Assembly: GCA_028716365.1 (NCBI GenBank) | Contig: JAQUPZ010000010.1 | Coordinates: 1-64,000 of the forward strand | DNA length: 64,000 nucleotides | Reading direction: 5' to 3' | From: Kiritimatiellia bacterium | GTDB lineage: Bacteria > Verrucomicrobiota > Kiritimatiellia > UBA8416 > YA12-FULL-48-11 | Shown: in pieces, positions 36,647 through 45,281 of the stretch | How positions within the stretch are numbered: the stretch's first letter is position 1 | Layout: every line of letters begins with the position of its first letter | Position numbers and translations under genes: made by a program | The notes under the pieces: model-generated | What the model saw: only the letters and a program-made list of their open reading frames with translations | Database searches by the model: none | What the model was told of the DNA's origin: nothing

Positions 36647-37828
36647 TTATTTAAACTCCTTGCTTTTCATGTATTCGACAAAGTGTTGTTTCATTTCATC
36701 TGCACTGGGATAACCATATGTTTTGATTAACGTCGGCAACAAATTCTCATTTGCCTTTGTTTCTTTCAGGAAAGCCGTGAGCATTTTGCGGGATTCGTCG
36801 TCTTTTGTCAGAAACGCCATAAACCCGAATAAATAGCCGGTCATTTCCGCCGACGCAGTCCCCACATCCATCTGCATCAGCTTACTGATGTCAGGGATCT
36901 TTGCATTTCGCTTACCGATAAGCTGCTTGACCGTCTTTGCCCAGGCCTTTTTATCATCGAAAGTTTTGCTGATCTGAATGCTGTCCTTGTCAACACCCCG
37001 TCCCTGTGTCTCAGCATACCGGTAAACATCTTTGTAATACGTCTGGCTTTCGCCTGTCAATGCAAGCTCCGTCACATATCCCAATCCCGCGCTTAGCCAG
37101 AACAAGTATGGTATTTCCCGCATATCGGAATAGAACCAGAACGCCAGTGTTGCCACCTTATGGATCAATAATGACGACACTTCCCCCTTTGCCAATGACA
37201 TGGGTATGATAACACTGTGAATGTAATCTGTCCCCATCGCCTTCTGTTCGTCATTTGGCAAATAGAAAGTATACCATCCCGACCCTGCGTAAAATGCATT
37301 GTAATGAGCCAGCGCCGTCTCATTGCTTTTTATTATCGTATCATGAAACCACTTTCCGAACTGCTTGTATTTGCGCTCATTCTCCACCGCGATCAGTAAC
37401 ATTTTCCCGGTTGCGACCCGGAGGCTGCCAGGATCTGCTTTTTTCTGAGCGCTCCTGCTCTTTTTTTCTGTAATCTTCACTGTCGCATTCATGCTGTTCA
37501 CCTGCGCATCCGGTTTTGCCAGCACCTCGTCCAAATCCAAGACCAACAGACACAAATGTGCATACGCTTCTTCCGCATTAGCCAGGAAAGTCGCCGGATC
37601 CGGTCCTCCGTCCGCAAGCAGGACGAAATGATCTGACTCCACCCGTTTAAACTTCATCCCGGCAAAATCCAGTGGCTGCAACTTTGAAGTATTCCGCGCA
37701 TCTCTGATTCGTTTCGCAGTGTCTGCCGCAATTTTCTTACCGTCAGATTTCCCGGTATCTGCAGCATGGACGATACAGGTAAATGCAAATGTAATGACCA
37801 TGGCCAGTCCAACACCCCAGCTTCTCAT
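36647..37828 (-). CDS. Exported peptidase-MA-like protein with degenerate zinc site
   Basis: 393 residues with a signal peptide ending VHAA. The layout matches peptidase MA-like proteins: FKRVESDHFVLLADG near residue 60 and a helix pair where HExxH and WLxEGLA would be expected. Here the helices read HKVATL (223-228) and WLSAGLGYVTE (244-254). The catalytic Glu, second His and downstream Glu are all absent, so it is probably not a zinc peptidase. The rest is alpha-helical. AAGGAGGAGAG ribosome binding site. The family match is an inference, and the protein may be unrelated. Confidence 0.5.
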   Translation of the reverse strand: MRSWGVGLAMVITFAFTCIVHAADTGKSDGKKIAADTAKRIRDARNTSKLQPLDFAGMKFKRVESDHFVLLADGGPDPATFLANAEEAYAHLCLLVLDLDEVLAKPDAQVNSMNATVKITEKKSRSAQKKADPGSLRVATGKMLLIAVENERKYKQFGKWFHDTIIKSNETALAHYNAFYAGSGWYTFYLPNDEQKAMGTDYIHSVIIPMSLAKGEVSSLLIHKVATLAFWFYSDMREIPYLFWLSAGLGYVTELALTGESQTYYKDVYRYAETQGRGVDKDSIQISKTFDDKKAWAKTVKQLIGKRNAKIPDISKLMQMDVGTASAEMTGYLFGFMAFLTKDDESRKMLTAFLKETKANENLLPTLIKTYGYPSADEMKQHFVEYMKSKEFK

Positions 37829-37989
37829 TCTCTCCTCCTTCAGATTCTCCAGCCTAATGTCACTTCCCCATCATCAACTCAATACTTTTCTCAAATTTTA
37901 AGTAACCCCACCTCCCCCATATGAATCTTCGTAGTGCAGTTTTCTGTCCTTAGCAAGTGTCATTTGTATAGACGCTTACGAACTTATGT

Positions 37990-38135
37990 CTGGAAAATCC
38001 AAGTCCACTTTAAACCTCCTGTTTTTCTGCGGGAATGGCCTGTCTCCTTGTCTCCCATTCTCCGCTTCCCCTTGTCTCCCAGTCCCCTTGTCTCTCAGTC
38101 TTTTTGTCTCTCAGTCTTTTTTCTTCTCACGGTCC
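37990..38135. repeat. Polypyrimidine tandem repeat (TGTCTCC type)
   Basis: The plus strand shows loosely repeated CTTGTCTCC, CTTGTCTCCCAGTC and TTTGTCTCTCAGTC units. It covers the gene-free stretch before the beta-helix gene's 3' end and overlaps its last codons (38111-38135). Similar arrays occur at 39.45-39.54, 41.29-41.37 and, purine-rich on the plus strand, at 55.5-55.77 kb. Noncoding, low complexity. Confidence 0.65.
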
Positions 38136-39385
38136 GCCCCCGTAGAAGCTTTTTTCAAAGAAGCAGGAACACTTCCCACGTTATCTTTAACAACAACATT
38201 ATCCTCATTATTGCCAAGATCTACAATGAGTTGCTCTAAAGCCCCATTGTTCATCACATTGTCCTTGATAATACTGTTCTTCAGGCCACCATAAACTATG
38301 GCGTATAAAGGTGCCTTTTCATCCAGCTTGTAGTACCCCTTTCTCAAGGTATTGCCACTGAAAACCATGCCATGGACTTTTTCCAGTCTTGCGTGCGAAT
38401 TCTCGAAAACATCACGATGTGCCGGGGTGGTGTCATTTGGAAAATACCTGTCAAATTTATGATGAGTATTAAACCTTGTCTGGCGCGCACCGTTGGACTG
38501 AAACAGGTTCCCGATTATCGAAAAAGTGTTCGAGGGTTTATTATCCCTCGGCAAAATGCTGAGACCCGGCCCCCCGTTGAAATCAAAATAGTTATCATTG
38601 ATGGTATAACAGGAACCTCCCCGGATAATAATTCCTTCTTCCTGATTGCCTTCAATACGATTGGCGGTCAGTGTCATCGCTGCGGTACTCTCACATGCGC
38701 TGAACCCGGCTTTACCGTTGGCAGAGAACCAATTGTCCAGGATAAACCCGTCACATCCCCGTAGGGTCAAACCATTTTCTTTATTGTAGGCGATCATGCA
38801 GTGCCTGATAGTAAAACACCAGATATGGCTTAACCTTATTCCATCACCGCTGAAATGAGCAATTCTACAACGTTCAATGCGGGGTGTATCTTCTTCCGAT
38901 CCTTCGAAATCCTGTTTCGGCTTATTAAGCAACACCCCATGGATTTCTTTTCCCAGTTTTGCTCCATCAAGACAAAGACCGTTAAGCGTTACGCCGTGCG
39001 TACCGGTAAGGTCCAGGAGACAATTCGCTTTTTCATCCTTCAGACGGATGATTGAACCACCAAAATCCCGGAAACTCCATGAAGGGTTGCCCATCATTCC
39101 GACATGCGAATGAAGTTTCAAAGTAGAACTTGCAAATACTCCTTCCGGAACAAACACGGTAGCCTGATTTTTAACTGCAGCATCAATGGCTTTCTGAATA
39201 GCGGCAGTATCATCTGAAACGCCGTCACCCACCGCGCCAAAGTCACGAATATTAATTGTACAGGCAGGAGGCACGCCCTGGCCCGGTACACAACCTTCCT
39301 TCGCGATCAGCGATCGTGGTGCCGCAGCCCCGGACAGGAGAATCACAACGATCATCGTAATAGACGTGTATTTACACTTGGACAT
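38111..39385 (-). CDS. Secreted right-handed beta-helix (pectate-lyase-superfamily) protein
   Basis: 424 residues with a signal peptide. The segment NIRDFGAVGDGVSDDTAAIQKAIDAA (from about residue 46) is the start of the Pectate_lyase_3 domain. Repeated beta-helix coils follow, with N-rich ladders such as TIRHCMIAYNKENGLTLRGC, TANRIEGNQEEGIIIRGG and IIGNLFQSNGARQ. Such proteins cleave or bind polysaccharides. The C-terminal ~20 residues are Lys/Asp-rich and are encoded inside a polypyrimidine repeat. AGGAGGCTGCCTG ribosome binding site. Confidence 0.8.
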   Translation of the reverse strand: MSKCKYTSITMIVVILLSGAAAPRSLIAKEGCVPGQGVPPACTINIRDFGAVGDGVSDDTAAIQKAIDAAVKNQATVFVPEGVFASSTLKLHSHVGMMGNPSWSFRDFGGSIIRLKDEKANCLLDLTGTHGVTLNGLCLDGAKLGKEIHGVLLNKPKQDFEGSEEDTPRIERCRIAHFSGDGIRLSHIWCFTIRHCMIAYNKENGLTLRGCDGFILDNWFSANGKAGFSACESTAAMTLTANRIEGNQEEGIIIRGGSCYTINDNYFDFNGGPGLSILPRDNKPSNTFSIIGNLFQSNGARQTRFNTHHKFDRYFPNDTTPAHRDVFENSHARLEKVHGMVFSGNTLRKGYYKLDEKAPLYAIVYGGLKNSIIKDNVMNNGALEQLIVDLGNNEDNVVVKDNVGSVPASLKKASTGADREKKKD

Positions 39386-39397
39386 CAGGCAGCCTCC

Positions 39398-39544
39398 TAA
39401 TCTTAATCTTGAATCTTAATCGTAATCTTAATCATAATCTTAATCCCATTCTCCTTGTCTCCCAGTCCCCATTTTATTCTTTGAAACTCTGTGCCTTTGT
39501 GCCTCTCTTCACTCTGTGCCTCTCTTCACTCTGTGCCTCTCTTC
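39398..39544. repeat. AATCTT tandem repeat and CTCTGTGCCTCTCTTCA repeat
   Basis: At about 39399-39447 a six-base AATCTT/AATCxT motif is repeated several times. After a polypyrimidine section, a 17-bp unit is repeated exactly at 39511-39527 and 39528-39544, with a degenerate copy just before. The last copy overlaps the stop of the M23-like gene. Confidence 0.6.
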
Positions 39545-40532
39545 ACTTCCCCTTCTTCCCCTGCCTGAACATTTCCCAGAACAGGATCCACGGGTCGAGC
39601 CAATATTCGCCGCCCTGATCGAGTACACGGAACATGAAATGGGTATGATCATGGGAACCAACATAGACGCCGGCAGTGGTCGCGTATGGCGTGCCGGCTT
39701 TCAAGGGAGTGCGCTCGGGAACGAGCATACGGATCAGATGATGGCTTTGTAACCACCATTCCGAGCCGTCCGGCCAGCGACGTGTACCACGCCAGCGGTT
39801 GTTTTCGAAATTCGCCTCGGTGGAATGAAAAAGATAATGGTTATCAAACGACATCGGCGCAAACAACGTGGTCCCTGCCTTCATATTGACGTCCAGACCG
39901 CAATGGGCGGCCTTACCGCCATAGGGTCCCATCCAACAATCTTCGCCGTTATAACAATCGTGAATGTCCAGCCGTCCGGCGTCATTCGGATACCATAATT
40001 TGAGCGGCTCCGGACAGACAGGCATATCTGCTTCCTGTACCGCAAAACGGGCCTTTTGATTTGGTTTGCAGACAAATCCCAGTGCCCAGTCTTTTTCCAG
40101 CATGAAGCCTCCACCCTCTTTGAAGGCACAGGAGGCGGCATCGAACCAGATGTGTACCCCGTCAATTTTCCATGGTTCGTAAAAGCTGGCCTGGGTACCG
40201 ACCTCGCGGCGCAAATGGTGTGGCTTACCGTTGATTTGCAAATCACAGTCAAAAGCATACGCCGTAATGCCTTTATTATTGCGCTGAGTGATTTCCGCGG
40301 AAGTTTTCAAAAGTGTCATTTCCCATGTCTGGCCATTACGCAGGATAAATCGCAAAGTGTCATTATGGTTCAGACAAAATGGTGTAAGCGTCGCCTTGGA
40401 TTTCCTTTCAAAAGTTTTACCTTTCTTCCCATCTACCCCACTCCCTGTAAGAGGCTGGACCGATAACGTCAGAACGGTCAGGGAGGTGAGCGTTTTAAGG
40501 AAGCGGCGGCGATCTACGATTTTGTGACTCAT
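39543..40532 (-). CDS. Tat-exported M23 (LytM-like) metallopeptidase-like protein
   Basis: 329 residues. The leader VDRRRFLKTLTSLTVLTLS is twin-arginine. The C-terminal domain keeps the M23 zinc signature: HCGLD (His210, Asp214) and HDHTHF (His296, His298, matching HxH), with a following GTTLFAPMS strand as in LytM. Residues ~40-180 are a beta-rich region that I do not recognise. The expected role is cleavage of peptidoglycan cross-bridges in the periplasm, but export by Tat and the long first domain suggest another substrate. GAGG ribosome binding site. Confidence 0.72.
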   Translation of the reverse strand: MSHKIVDRRRFLKTLTSLTVLTLSVQPLTGSGVDGKKGKTFERKSKATLTPFCLNHNDTLRFILRNGQTWEMTLLKTSAEITQRNNKGITAYAFDCDLQINGKPHHLRREVGTQASFYEPWKIDGVHIWFDAASCAFKEGGGFMLEKDWALGFVCKPNQKARFAVQEADMPVCPEPLKLWYPNDAGRLDIHDCYNGEDCWMGPYGGKAAHCGLDVNMKAGTTLFAPMSFDNHYLFHSTEANFENNRWRGTRRWPDGSEWWLQSHHLIRMLVPERTPLKAGTPYATTAGVYVGSHDHTHFMFRVLDQGGEYWLDPWILFWEMFRQGKKGK

Positions 40533-40580
40533 ATAATTACCTCGTTAATGTATGATTCTGACAGGTACAAACACTAAACA

Positions 40581-41147
40581 TCAAAATGGAAGCCACCGGC
40601 CAAAGAGGCTGAACCAGGCCCGGCCAACCATGGTCATGCCGGGATCGCCGTATTTTGCATGACCTTTCTCAGGTTCCACGCCGAGAAACATGTCTTCCCA
40701 TGTATGCGGCTCCTGCCCCTTCGGATATAACAGAATAAAATAAATCCTGACCCTTTTCTCCGGCTCCAGTTTCCCGAGATCAATGGTCGTGGAAGACTGG
40801 TCATTCGAAACCGCTATCGGTCTGGGCGTAACACCAAAATTACTCGCTGACGGTTTAAGAATTGCACGATCCATGGCCTGCCGGACAAAACGCAACCTGA
40901 CATTCTCCTGCACTTTTGTCCCGGTATTGCCTACTTCAATACTGTAAGTAACCATTTTCGCGCCTTTTTCATCCTCTTTATATGCCATCCTTGTTTTGGA
41001 GTACATTACCTCGCCGGACGGCGTATGGAACACCGAAACACCGGTAAAAGCCAATACAAGCATTGCCAGGATAACAGCAGTCCACCCGACCGGCCCCCAG
41101 CCGGGAAGAACTTCACGGATTTTCTGGAACAAGGAATTCATAACCAT
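40581..41147 (-). CDS. Membrane-anchored hypothetical protein
   Basis: 188 residues. One TM at about residues 20-38 (WTAVILAMLVLAFTGVSVF) is followed by an extracytoplasmic beta-rich domain with YSIEVGNTGTKVQENVRLRF and RVRIYFILLYP, resembling a single Ig-like or CARDB-like fold. No family recognised. It could start one or two codons later at the second Met. It lies 49 bp upstream of the M23-like gene on the same strand. Confidence 0.5.
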   Translation of the reverse strand: MVMNSLFQKIREVLPGWGPVGWTAVILAMLVLAFTGVSVFHTPSGEVMYSKTRMAYKEDEKGAKMVTYSIEVGNTGTKVQENVRLRFVRQAMDRAILKPSASNFGVTPRPIAVSNDQSSTTIDLGKLEPEKRVRIYFILLYPKGQEPHTWEDMFLGVEPEKGHAKYGDPGMTMVGRAWFSLFGRWLPF

Positions 41148-41284
41148 GTTGTTTTACATCTCAACATATTCCTGCTGATTGTGAAAGTCAAAAGGGAATA
41201 GGTGCAAAGCACCAAAGTGACAAAGGCACAGAGTTAAGAATGAAACGGAGAATGGGTGAATCGGCGATGAGGTGAGAAGATGAC

Positions 41285-41372
41285 GGAGTGAATCGGAGAA
41301 ATGGAAAATTCTATCTCCTTGTCTCCGCTTCTCCTTGTCCCCGTGTCTCCGTGTCTCCTTGTCACTTCTGCA
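41285..41372. repeat. Polypyrimidine repeat (CTCCTTGTCTCC type)
   Basis: The plus strand has CTCCTTGTCTCCGCTTCTCC-type units between the two minus-strand genes, reaching the last codons of the CrtI-like gene. Same repeat class as 37.99-38.13 kb. Nothing else is visible in the ~215 bp gap. Confidence 0.55.
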
Positions 41373-42870
41373 ATCGGAACCGCTTACCATCCTGTTTGCA
41401 CAATGATTTCACCAGCCGCTCGCCGGACATGACACCCGATGGAAGCCCCCCACCCGGCTGGACCCATTGACCGCACATATAAAAATCGCTCAGACCGGGT
41501 AAAGTCTGGCTCATGGGTCGCATGATAGTTGACGCATTCTCCGGAGTAATCAGCCAGCCTTCAAAATTTCCTTTCCAGTTTCCAGTAAAGCGTTCAAAAG
41601 TAAGTGGTGTCGCCACATCCATCATCTCGACCTGACCGGAAATGCCCGGAAAACGTTGTTCGAGCATTTCTAAAATAATACGCGCCACTTTATCTTTCTT
41701 TTCCCCGTAAACCGCCTGATCCCGTGCAAGTTCTTTCCAATAATCATAGTTAGTCGGCAACAATACCTCCACGACGGTTTTTCCGGCCGGGGCAAGGGTC
41801 GAGTCGTGATTGTAGACATGAACCCACAGGCGCTTCTGCGTGGAGTCGGCAATTTCCACCGGCTCGCGCAACGGAAAACTGATGCCAAAAACAGTTTTGG
41901 GTTCATCGTTGAACAACCGGTTCACCCCGAACGCCACCAACAGAATGGATGGGAAAGTTGGCCATTTCTCATAGGGCTCGCGCGTTTTGGCATCCGCATA
42001 CCGCCCATCGAGCATTGAGAAAATGGTGGTATGTCCATCGGCAGCGGAGACGATCCGTTCAGCGCGATGTTCACTCCCGTCCGCCAGGCGGACACCAACC
42101 GCCCGATCACCTTCCACGATGATTTTCTCAACACGTTTCCCGTAGTCAATCGTTCCGCCGAGCTCAAGATAACGTCTGGCCATGGCCTGTGACATGGGCA
42201 ACGAACCTCCAATGGGATAAGCCGCGTTTTTATTGTGCAACCAGGCGAAGGTAAAGAGTATAAAAAACATGGAGAATTCCGGGACCCACATTTCGCGCAG
42301 GGCCTCGCGTATCATCGGGTCCTTGAATTTCAAAACGAAATCGGCGGTAGTTGTTTTCAAGAATTTCTGCAATGAACGATATTTCAATGCAAACACCAGC
42401 GCGAATTTCAGGCCCTTAAGAATGCGATGGAATAACGGCGCCGAGGCAGAAGGCATGTCGAAAGCCATACACAGACGGACACCTCCGACAAATTCCCGGA
42501 TCGCTTCGGCATCCTGCGGGGAGAATTCAAGCAGGTGTTGTTCAAGTTTGTCGACGTTCGAATAAAGCGTCAAAATGCGTCCATCTTTTCCTTCATGGCG
42601 CATATACTCATCAAAATAAACAAACTCACGGCCCGGAACGATGCCAACCTGTTCCCAATACCGGTGCATCCAGCTCTGTGGAGAAGAACCCACAAGCCAG
42701 TGAATACAGCCATCGATTGTGTATCCCTTGCGTTTCCATGAGGTACATAGACCACCCGGCAAATTGTGCATCTCAAAGATCCGGGTATTGTACCCGTTCA
42801 TCTGCGCATATATCCCGGCTGAGAGCCCGCCAAAACCCGCTCCCACTATTATGATGGATTGATCTTTCAT
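41362..42870 (-). CDS. FAD-dependent oxidoreductase, CrtI/phytoene-desaturase-like
   Basis: 502 residues, cytoplasmic. The N-terminal dinucleotide-binding fold reads IIIVGAGFGGLSAGIYAQ with a Glu at the end of the second strand (IFEM), then the CrtI-type NLPGGLCTSW. Substrate-domain features include SLPMSQAMARRYLELGG near residue 225. The C-terminal FAD-binding motif is LSDFYMCGQWVQPGGGLPSG. Family members desaturate or isomerise carotenoids, retinoids and other lipids. No other carotenoid gene is present, so the substrate is open. Confidence 0.85.
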   Translation of the reverse strand: MKDQSIIIVGAGFGGLSAGIYAQMNGYNTRIFEMHNLPGGLCTSWKRKGYTIDGCIHWLVGSSPQSWMHRYWEQVGIVPGREFVYFDEYMRHEGKDGRILTLYSNVDKLEQHLLEFSPQDAEAIREFVGGVRLCMAFDMPSASAPLFHRILKGLKFALVFALKYRSLQKFLKTTTADFVLKFKDPMIREALREMWVPEFSMFFILFTFAWLHNKNAAYPIGGSLPMSQAMARRYLELGGTIDYGKRVEKIIVEGDRAVGVRLADGSEHRAERIVSAADGHTTIFSMLDGRYADAKTREPYEKWPTFPSILLVAFGVNRLFNDEPKTVFGISFPLREPVEIADSTQKRLWVHVYNHDSTLAPAGKTVVEVLLPTNYDYWKELARDQAVYGEKKDKVARIILEMLEQRFPGISGQVEMMDVATPLTFERFTGNWKGNFEGWLITPENASTIMRPMSQTLPGLSDFYMCGQWVQPGGGLPSGVMSGERLVKSLCKQDGKRFRLQK

Positions 42871-42893
42871 GGATATGTATCTTTTTATCCCAG

Positions 42894-43255
42894 TCTATGG
42901 TTGTGACAAAGTGAAGTTACGACTTTTTCCAGAACATATTCCGGTTTATTGATAATGTCAAAGATGGATTCAGGGAATACCTGACAGGAAAGAAGGAATG
43001 GTTGCGCATTTTTGCGCCGGATACTTTCCGGTGAGATTACCACAATAGCTTTGTTGTCGCATGCGGTGCGTATACATATACAGCCCCGCATGCGAACGCC
43101 GCGTTCTTGAAGTAATCTGACCATAAATCCCCGGCACAAGAAAAAAATGCGCAACCAGTTTCCACAATCCGCCTGAGATGTCGGATTGATCCGGCAAAAG
43201 GATAACAACTTAATTCGCCATGCTTCATGGTCGACCTGTCATGTTGAATGACATT
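42894..43255. repeat. Nested-palindrome element E with flanking repeat pieces
   Basis: The core at 43000-43157 has outer arms GGTTGCGCATTTTTG/AAAAAAATGCGCAACC, second arms at 43031-43041 and 43112-43122 (10 of 11 pairs), and a perfect central stem TCGCATGCGG (43058-43067)/CCGCATGCGA (43086-43095) capped by GTATACATATAC. Beyond it, CCATGCTTCATGG and TGTCAT-GTTGA-ATGACA hairpins at 43218-43254 match those leading element D. At 42894 a sequence beginning CTATGGTTGTGAC recurs at 43836. With the cassette end this fills the gap 42871-43322. Confidence 0.7.
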
Positions 43256-43262
43256 AGTCTTT

Positions 43263-43308
43263 CAGTGTCAGGCACTTTTTTTCAGTGCCTGACACTAGTG
43301 AACTTCAG
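43263..43308. repeat. Palindromic repeat, left flank of hicAB
   Basis: CAGTGTCAGGCACT and AGTGCCTGACACT face each other around a T-rich loop, followed by AGTGAACTTCAG. An almost identical 46-bp unit lies at 43860-43905, so hicAB is bracketed by two direct copies. The hairpin with its T run could also end transcription. Confidence 0.75.
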
Positions 43309-43322
43309 ATTTGACAACGTGT

Positions 43323-43535
43323 TTAGGCGTAGGCTAAGCGATGACCTTTTGGTTGCGGGACTGGATCCTTAAATTCCTTTGCGGTTTTGATCCAAAGAGT
43401 AATAGCGTCCCTCGCGTTAGACAGGGCGGATTCGTAAGTGCTTCCGTGAGCCATACACCCTGGCAATTCAGGAACATCCGCTACAAACGACTTGTCTTCC
43501 TCGCTCCAGAAAATAATGATTTCATACCTGTCCAT
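43323..43535 (-). CDS. hicB: HicB-type antitoxin
   Basis: 70 residues with the HicB partial RNase-H-like fold: YEIIIFWSEEDKSFVADVPELPGCMAHG, then ESALSNARDAITLWI. It lacks a separate C-terminal DNA-binding domain, as in short HicB antitoxins. It overlaps the toxin gene by 14 bp, so translation is likely coupled. It should neutralise HicA and repress the operon. The ATG at 43535 has no strong ribosome binding site of its own. Confidence 0.9.
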   Translation of the reverse strand: MDRYEIIIFWSEEDKSFVADVPELPGCMAHGSTYESALSNARDAITLWIKTAKEFKDPVPQPKGHRLAYA

Positions 43536-43788
43536 TGATTTCTCCTCCGAGTTTATACTTTAAGATAACATTTCTAACCTGCTTGACTTGGTATGGTTTT
43601 GCTTTGTTCCCATCTTTCTGCAAATTAATCTTTTCCTCAACTCCAAGCATCCTGAAGATATGATGACTTCCACTGACTCTCATCTCAAACCCGAGGCGAG
43701 ACAAAATGTGACACAAGTTGCTAAAACGGATGTTCGCATCCGATGTCCCCATCAGAATTTGAGTCAGTAGTTTCTGTGCACTTCCCAT
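43522..43788 (-). CDS. hicA: HicA-type mRNA interferase toxin
   Basis: 88 residues with the dsRBD-like HicA fold and the catalytic His in GSHHIF, followed by EKINLQKDGNKAKPYQVKQV, which is diagnostic of the longer HicA subgroup starting with a 'DANIRF' segment. It acts as a translation-independent mRNA nuclease when free of HicB. Toxin-first order, as usual. A possible TTGCAT-18 bp-TAGTAT promoter lies immediately upstream, giving a very short leader. The pair is enclosed by copies of a 46-bp palindromic repeat. Confidence 0.9.
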   Translation of the reverse strand: MGSAQKLLTQILMGTSDANIRFSNLCHILSRLGFEMRVSGSHHIFRMLGVEEKINLQKDGNKAKPYQVKQVRNVILKYKLGGEINGQV

Positions 43789-43859
43789 AAAAACATACTA
43801 GGATATTAACATTGAGGAATGCAATCATTCTTCTATGGTTGTGACGAATTGAGGGGAAA

Positions 43860-43905
43860 CAGTGTCAGGCACTTCTCTTCAGTGCCTGACACTGGTGAAC
43901 TTTAG
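43860..43905. repeat. Palindromic repeat, right flank of hicAB
   Basis: Second copy of the CAGTGTCAGGCACT/AGTGCCTGACACT unit, followed by GGTGAACTTTAG. It is preceded at 43836 by CTATGGTTGTGAC, also found before element E. Together with the copy at 43263-43308 it brackets hicAB. Confidence 0.75.
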
Positions 43906-43921
43906 TGAACTCACGGATAAT

Positions 43922-44668
43922 TTAGGGTACAGCGGCCTCGGCATTCCAAACCTTGATATCGTCAAACCAACCGTCTTTGCCGGCAACGCCCAGTTCGATC
44001 TTGGATTTTGTGGCGTGGGCGATGCCGGATGACTTGAGCCAGGCCGCGGGTTTACCGTCGAGCGTAACGCGCATCTGATCCCCGACAGTCTCAACCACAA
44101 GGCTATACCACTTACCCGCTTCAAGCTTAGCGGGATACGTAACACTGCGACCGGCGAGCAGTTTTGCGACTTCAGCCTTCTTCGTCGGGTCGTTACGCAT
44201 TTCACGGATGGCGTTGTTCATGCCGCCGTCGCGCTCGTCGATGATGGTTACACCGCTGAGACGTACCTGCGCGCGGCAAAGATGTCCGTAGTGAGAGTTG
44301 GTATACGCACGATCGTCGAACTCGACGTCGATCATTGTGGCCCCATCGAAACGAATACGCGTCTCGACGATACTGTCCTTTGTGGGAATTTGCAGACCGT
44401 GTACAGCGGCATGCGCCTTGTTGGTGGTACCATTGGCGAGGATAACATTCTTATCGCGTGTCTGCGTTCCCTTCAAAGCGCCGTTTTCGGCAACGAAAGT
44501 CGGGACAACCTTGTGCCAGACCGCGGCAGGCTGCGCTCCTCCGAAATCGTCTGAGAAAAGCAGCTCCTTTTTCTTCGCAATGGACTGTTCCGGGACCGTG
44601 GGCAAATCAACGGCAAAGGCGGCTGTGGTTACAACGATGGTGAGATTTAAAATAAGGCGTATGTTCAT
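43922..44668 (-). CDS. Secreted concanavalin-A/DUF1080-like protein
   Basis: 248 residues from the ATG at 44668; a signal peptide (LILNLTIVVTTAAFAV) follows, and GGAG lies upstream. The mature part looks like a beta-jelly-roll of the LamG/3-keto-disaccharide-hydrolase type: LLFSDDFGGAQPAAVWHK, DSIVETRIRFDGATMIDVEF, AGKWYSLVVETVGDQMRVTLDG and a final DGWFDDIKVWN. It probably binds or acts on glycans; no catalytic residues assigned. It follows the hypothetical gene at 44686 by 17 bp in the same operon. Confidence 0.65.
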   Translation of the reverse strand: MNIRLILNLTIVVTTAAFAVDLPTVPEQSIAKKKELLFSDDFGGAQPAAVWHKVVPTFVAENGALKGTQTRDKNVILANGTTNKAHAAVHGLQIPTKDSIVETRIRFDGATMIDVEFDDRAYTNSHYGHLCRAQVRLSGVTIIDERDGGMNNAIREMRNDPTKKAEVAKLLAGRSVTYPAKLEAGKWYSLVVETVGDQMRVTLDGKPAAWLKSSGIAHATKSKIELGVAGKDGWFDDIKVWNAEAAVP

Positions 44669-44685
44669 AGACTTTCGACTCCTGT

Positions 44686-45195
44686 TTAGAATTTTGGAAT
44701 GGCTGCTTTTTTCCTTCGCGCCTGTTCGTCTTTCCATGCCTGTTCAAATGCTATCGCCAGTGGAGTTTCTACTGTCACGAAAGATAAACTGATGGGTACA
44801 AATGCCGTATTACCGTTACTATTTTTCCATTGTCGCGATTTCACAAACATACCGGTGATTGTAGAATTAATATCTTTACCTGCAAGTATTGTCTGACGCC
44901 AGGAACCATTCCCTTGCTCTCCATTGAGAATCGCCTGCTGTTCATCAGCGTTGATTATGCTGCCCTTGGAATAAATTATCCGTACGGTTTTGTTACTCAC
45001 GAATGCCGCCCTGATTGTCCATCCTTGATAATTGTAGACATGGTTGGTGACACCTTCCAAGGCAGGGCCAAGGCTTGATTTAACAGGTTTACCGTATCGG
45101 GATTCACTCTGCTGTTCTGATTCATCCAGTCGAGCATCACAATTCAATGCACCCGCCAGAAAGAACATTAAAATACCGAAATAGGTTTTGACCAT
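44686..45195 (-). CDS. Exported hypothetical protein
   Basis: 169 residues from the second ATG (45195), which has AAGGA at a normal distance; the ATG at 45204 would have none. A signal peptide (YFGILMFFLAGALNCDA) is followed by a beta-rich region with SRYGKPVKSSLGP and NHVYNYQGWTIRAAFVSNKTVRI, a pattern often found in small exported proteins of Verrucomicrobiota. No function known to me. Probably co-transcribed with the LamG-like gene. Confidence 0.55.
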   Translation of the reverse strand: MVKTYFGILMFFLAGALNCDARLDESEQQSESRYGKPVKSSLGPALEGVTNHVYNYQGWTIRAAFVSNKTVRIIYSKGSIINADEQQAILNGEQGNGSWRQTILAGKDINSTITGMFVKSRQWKNSNGNTAFVPISLSFVTVETPLAIAFEQAWKDEQARRKKAAIPKF

Positions 45196-45281
45196 GAAGT
45201 TCATTCCTTAAATTTATACTGGATAACACGACATGAGGCTAGGAGAAATGACTTCTACAAATGCGATCTTAACCCAAAAGC

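Noticed and set aside
38011..38111. Rho-independent terminator in the T-rich stretch
   Set aside because: The sequence is a polypyrimidine repeat with no GC-rich hairpin ahead of the T runs.
42885..43228. Short reading frames on the minus strand of about 60-107 codons
   Set aside because: They run through palindromic element E, use its arms in several frames, and resemble no protein family. They are by-products of the repeat.
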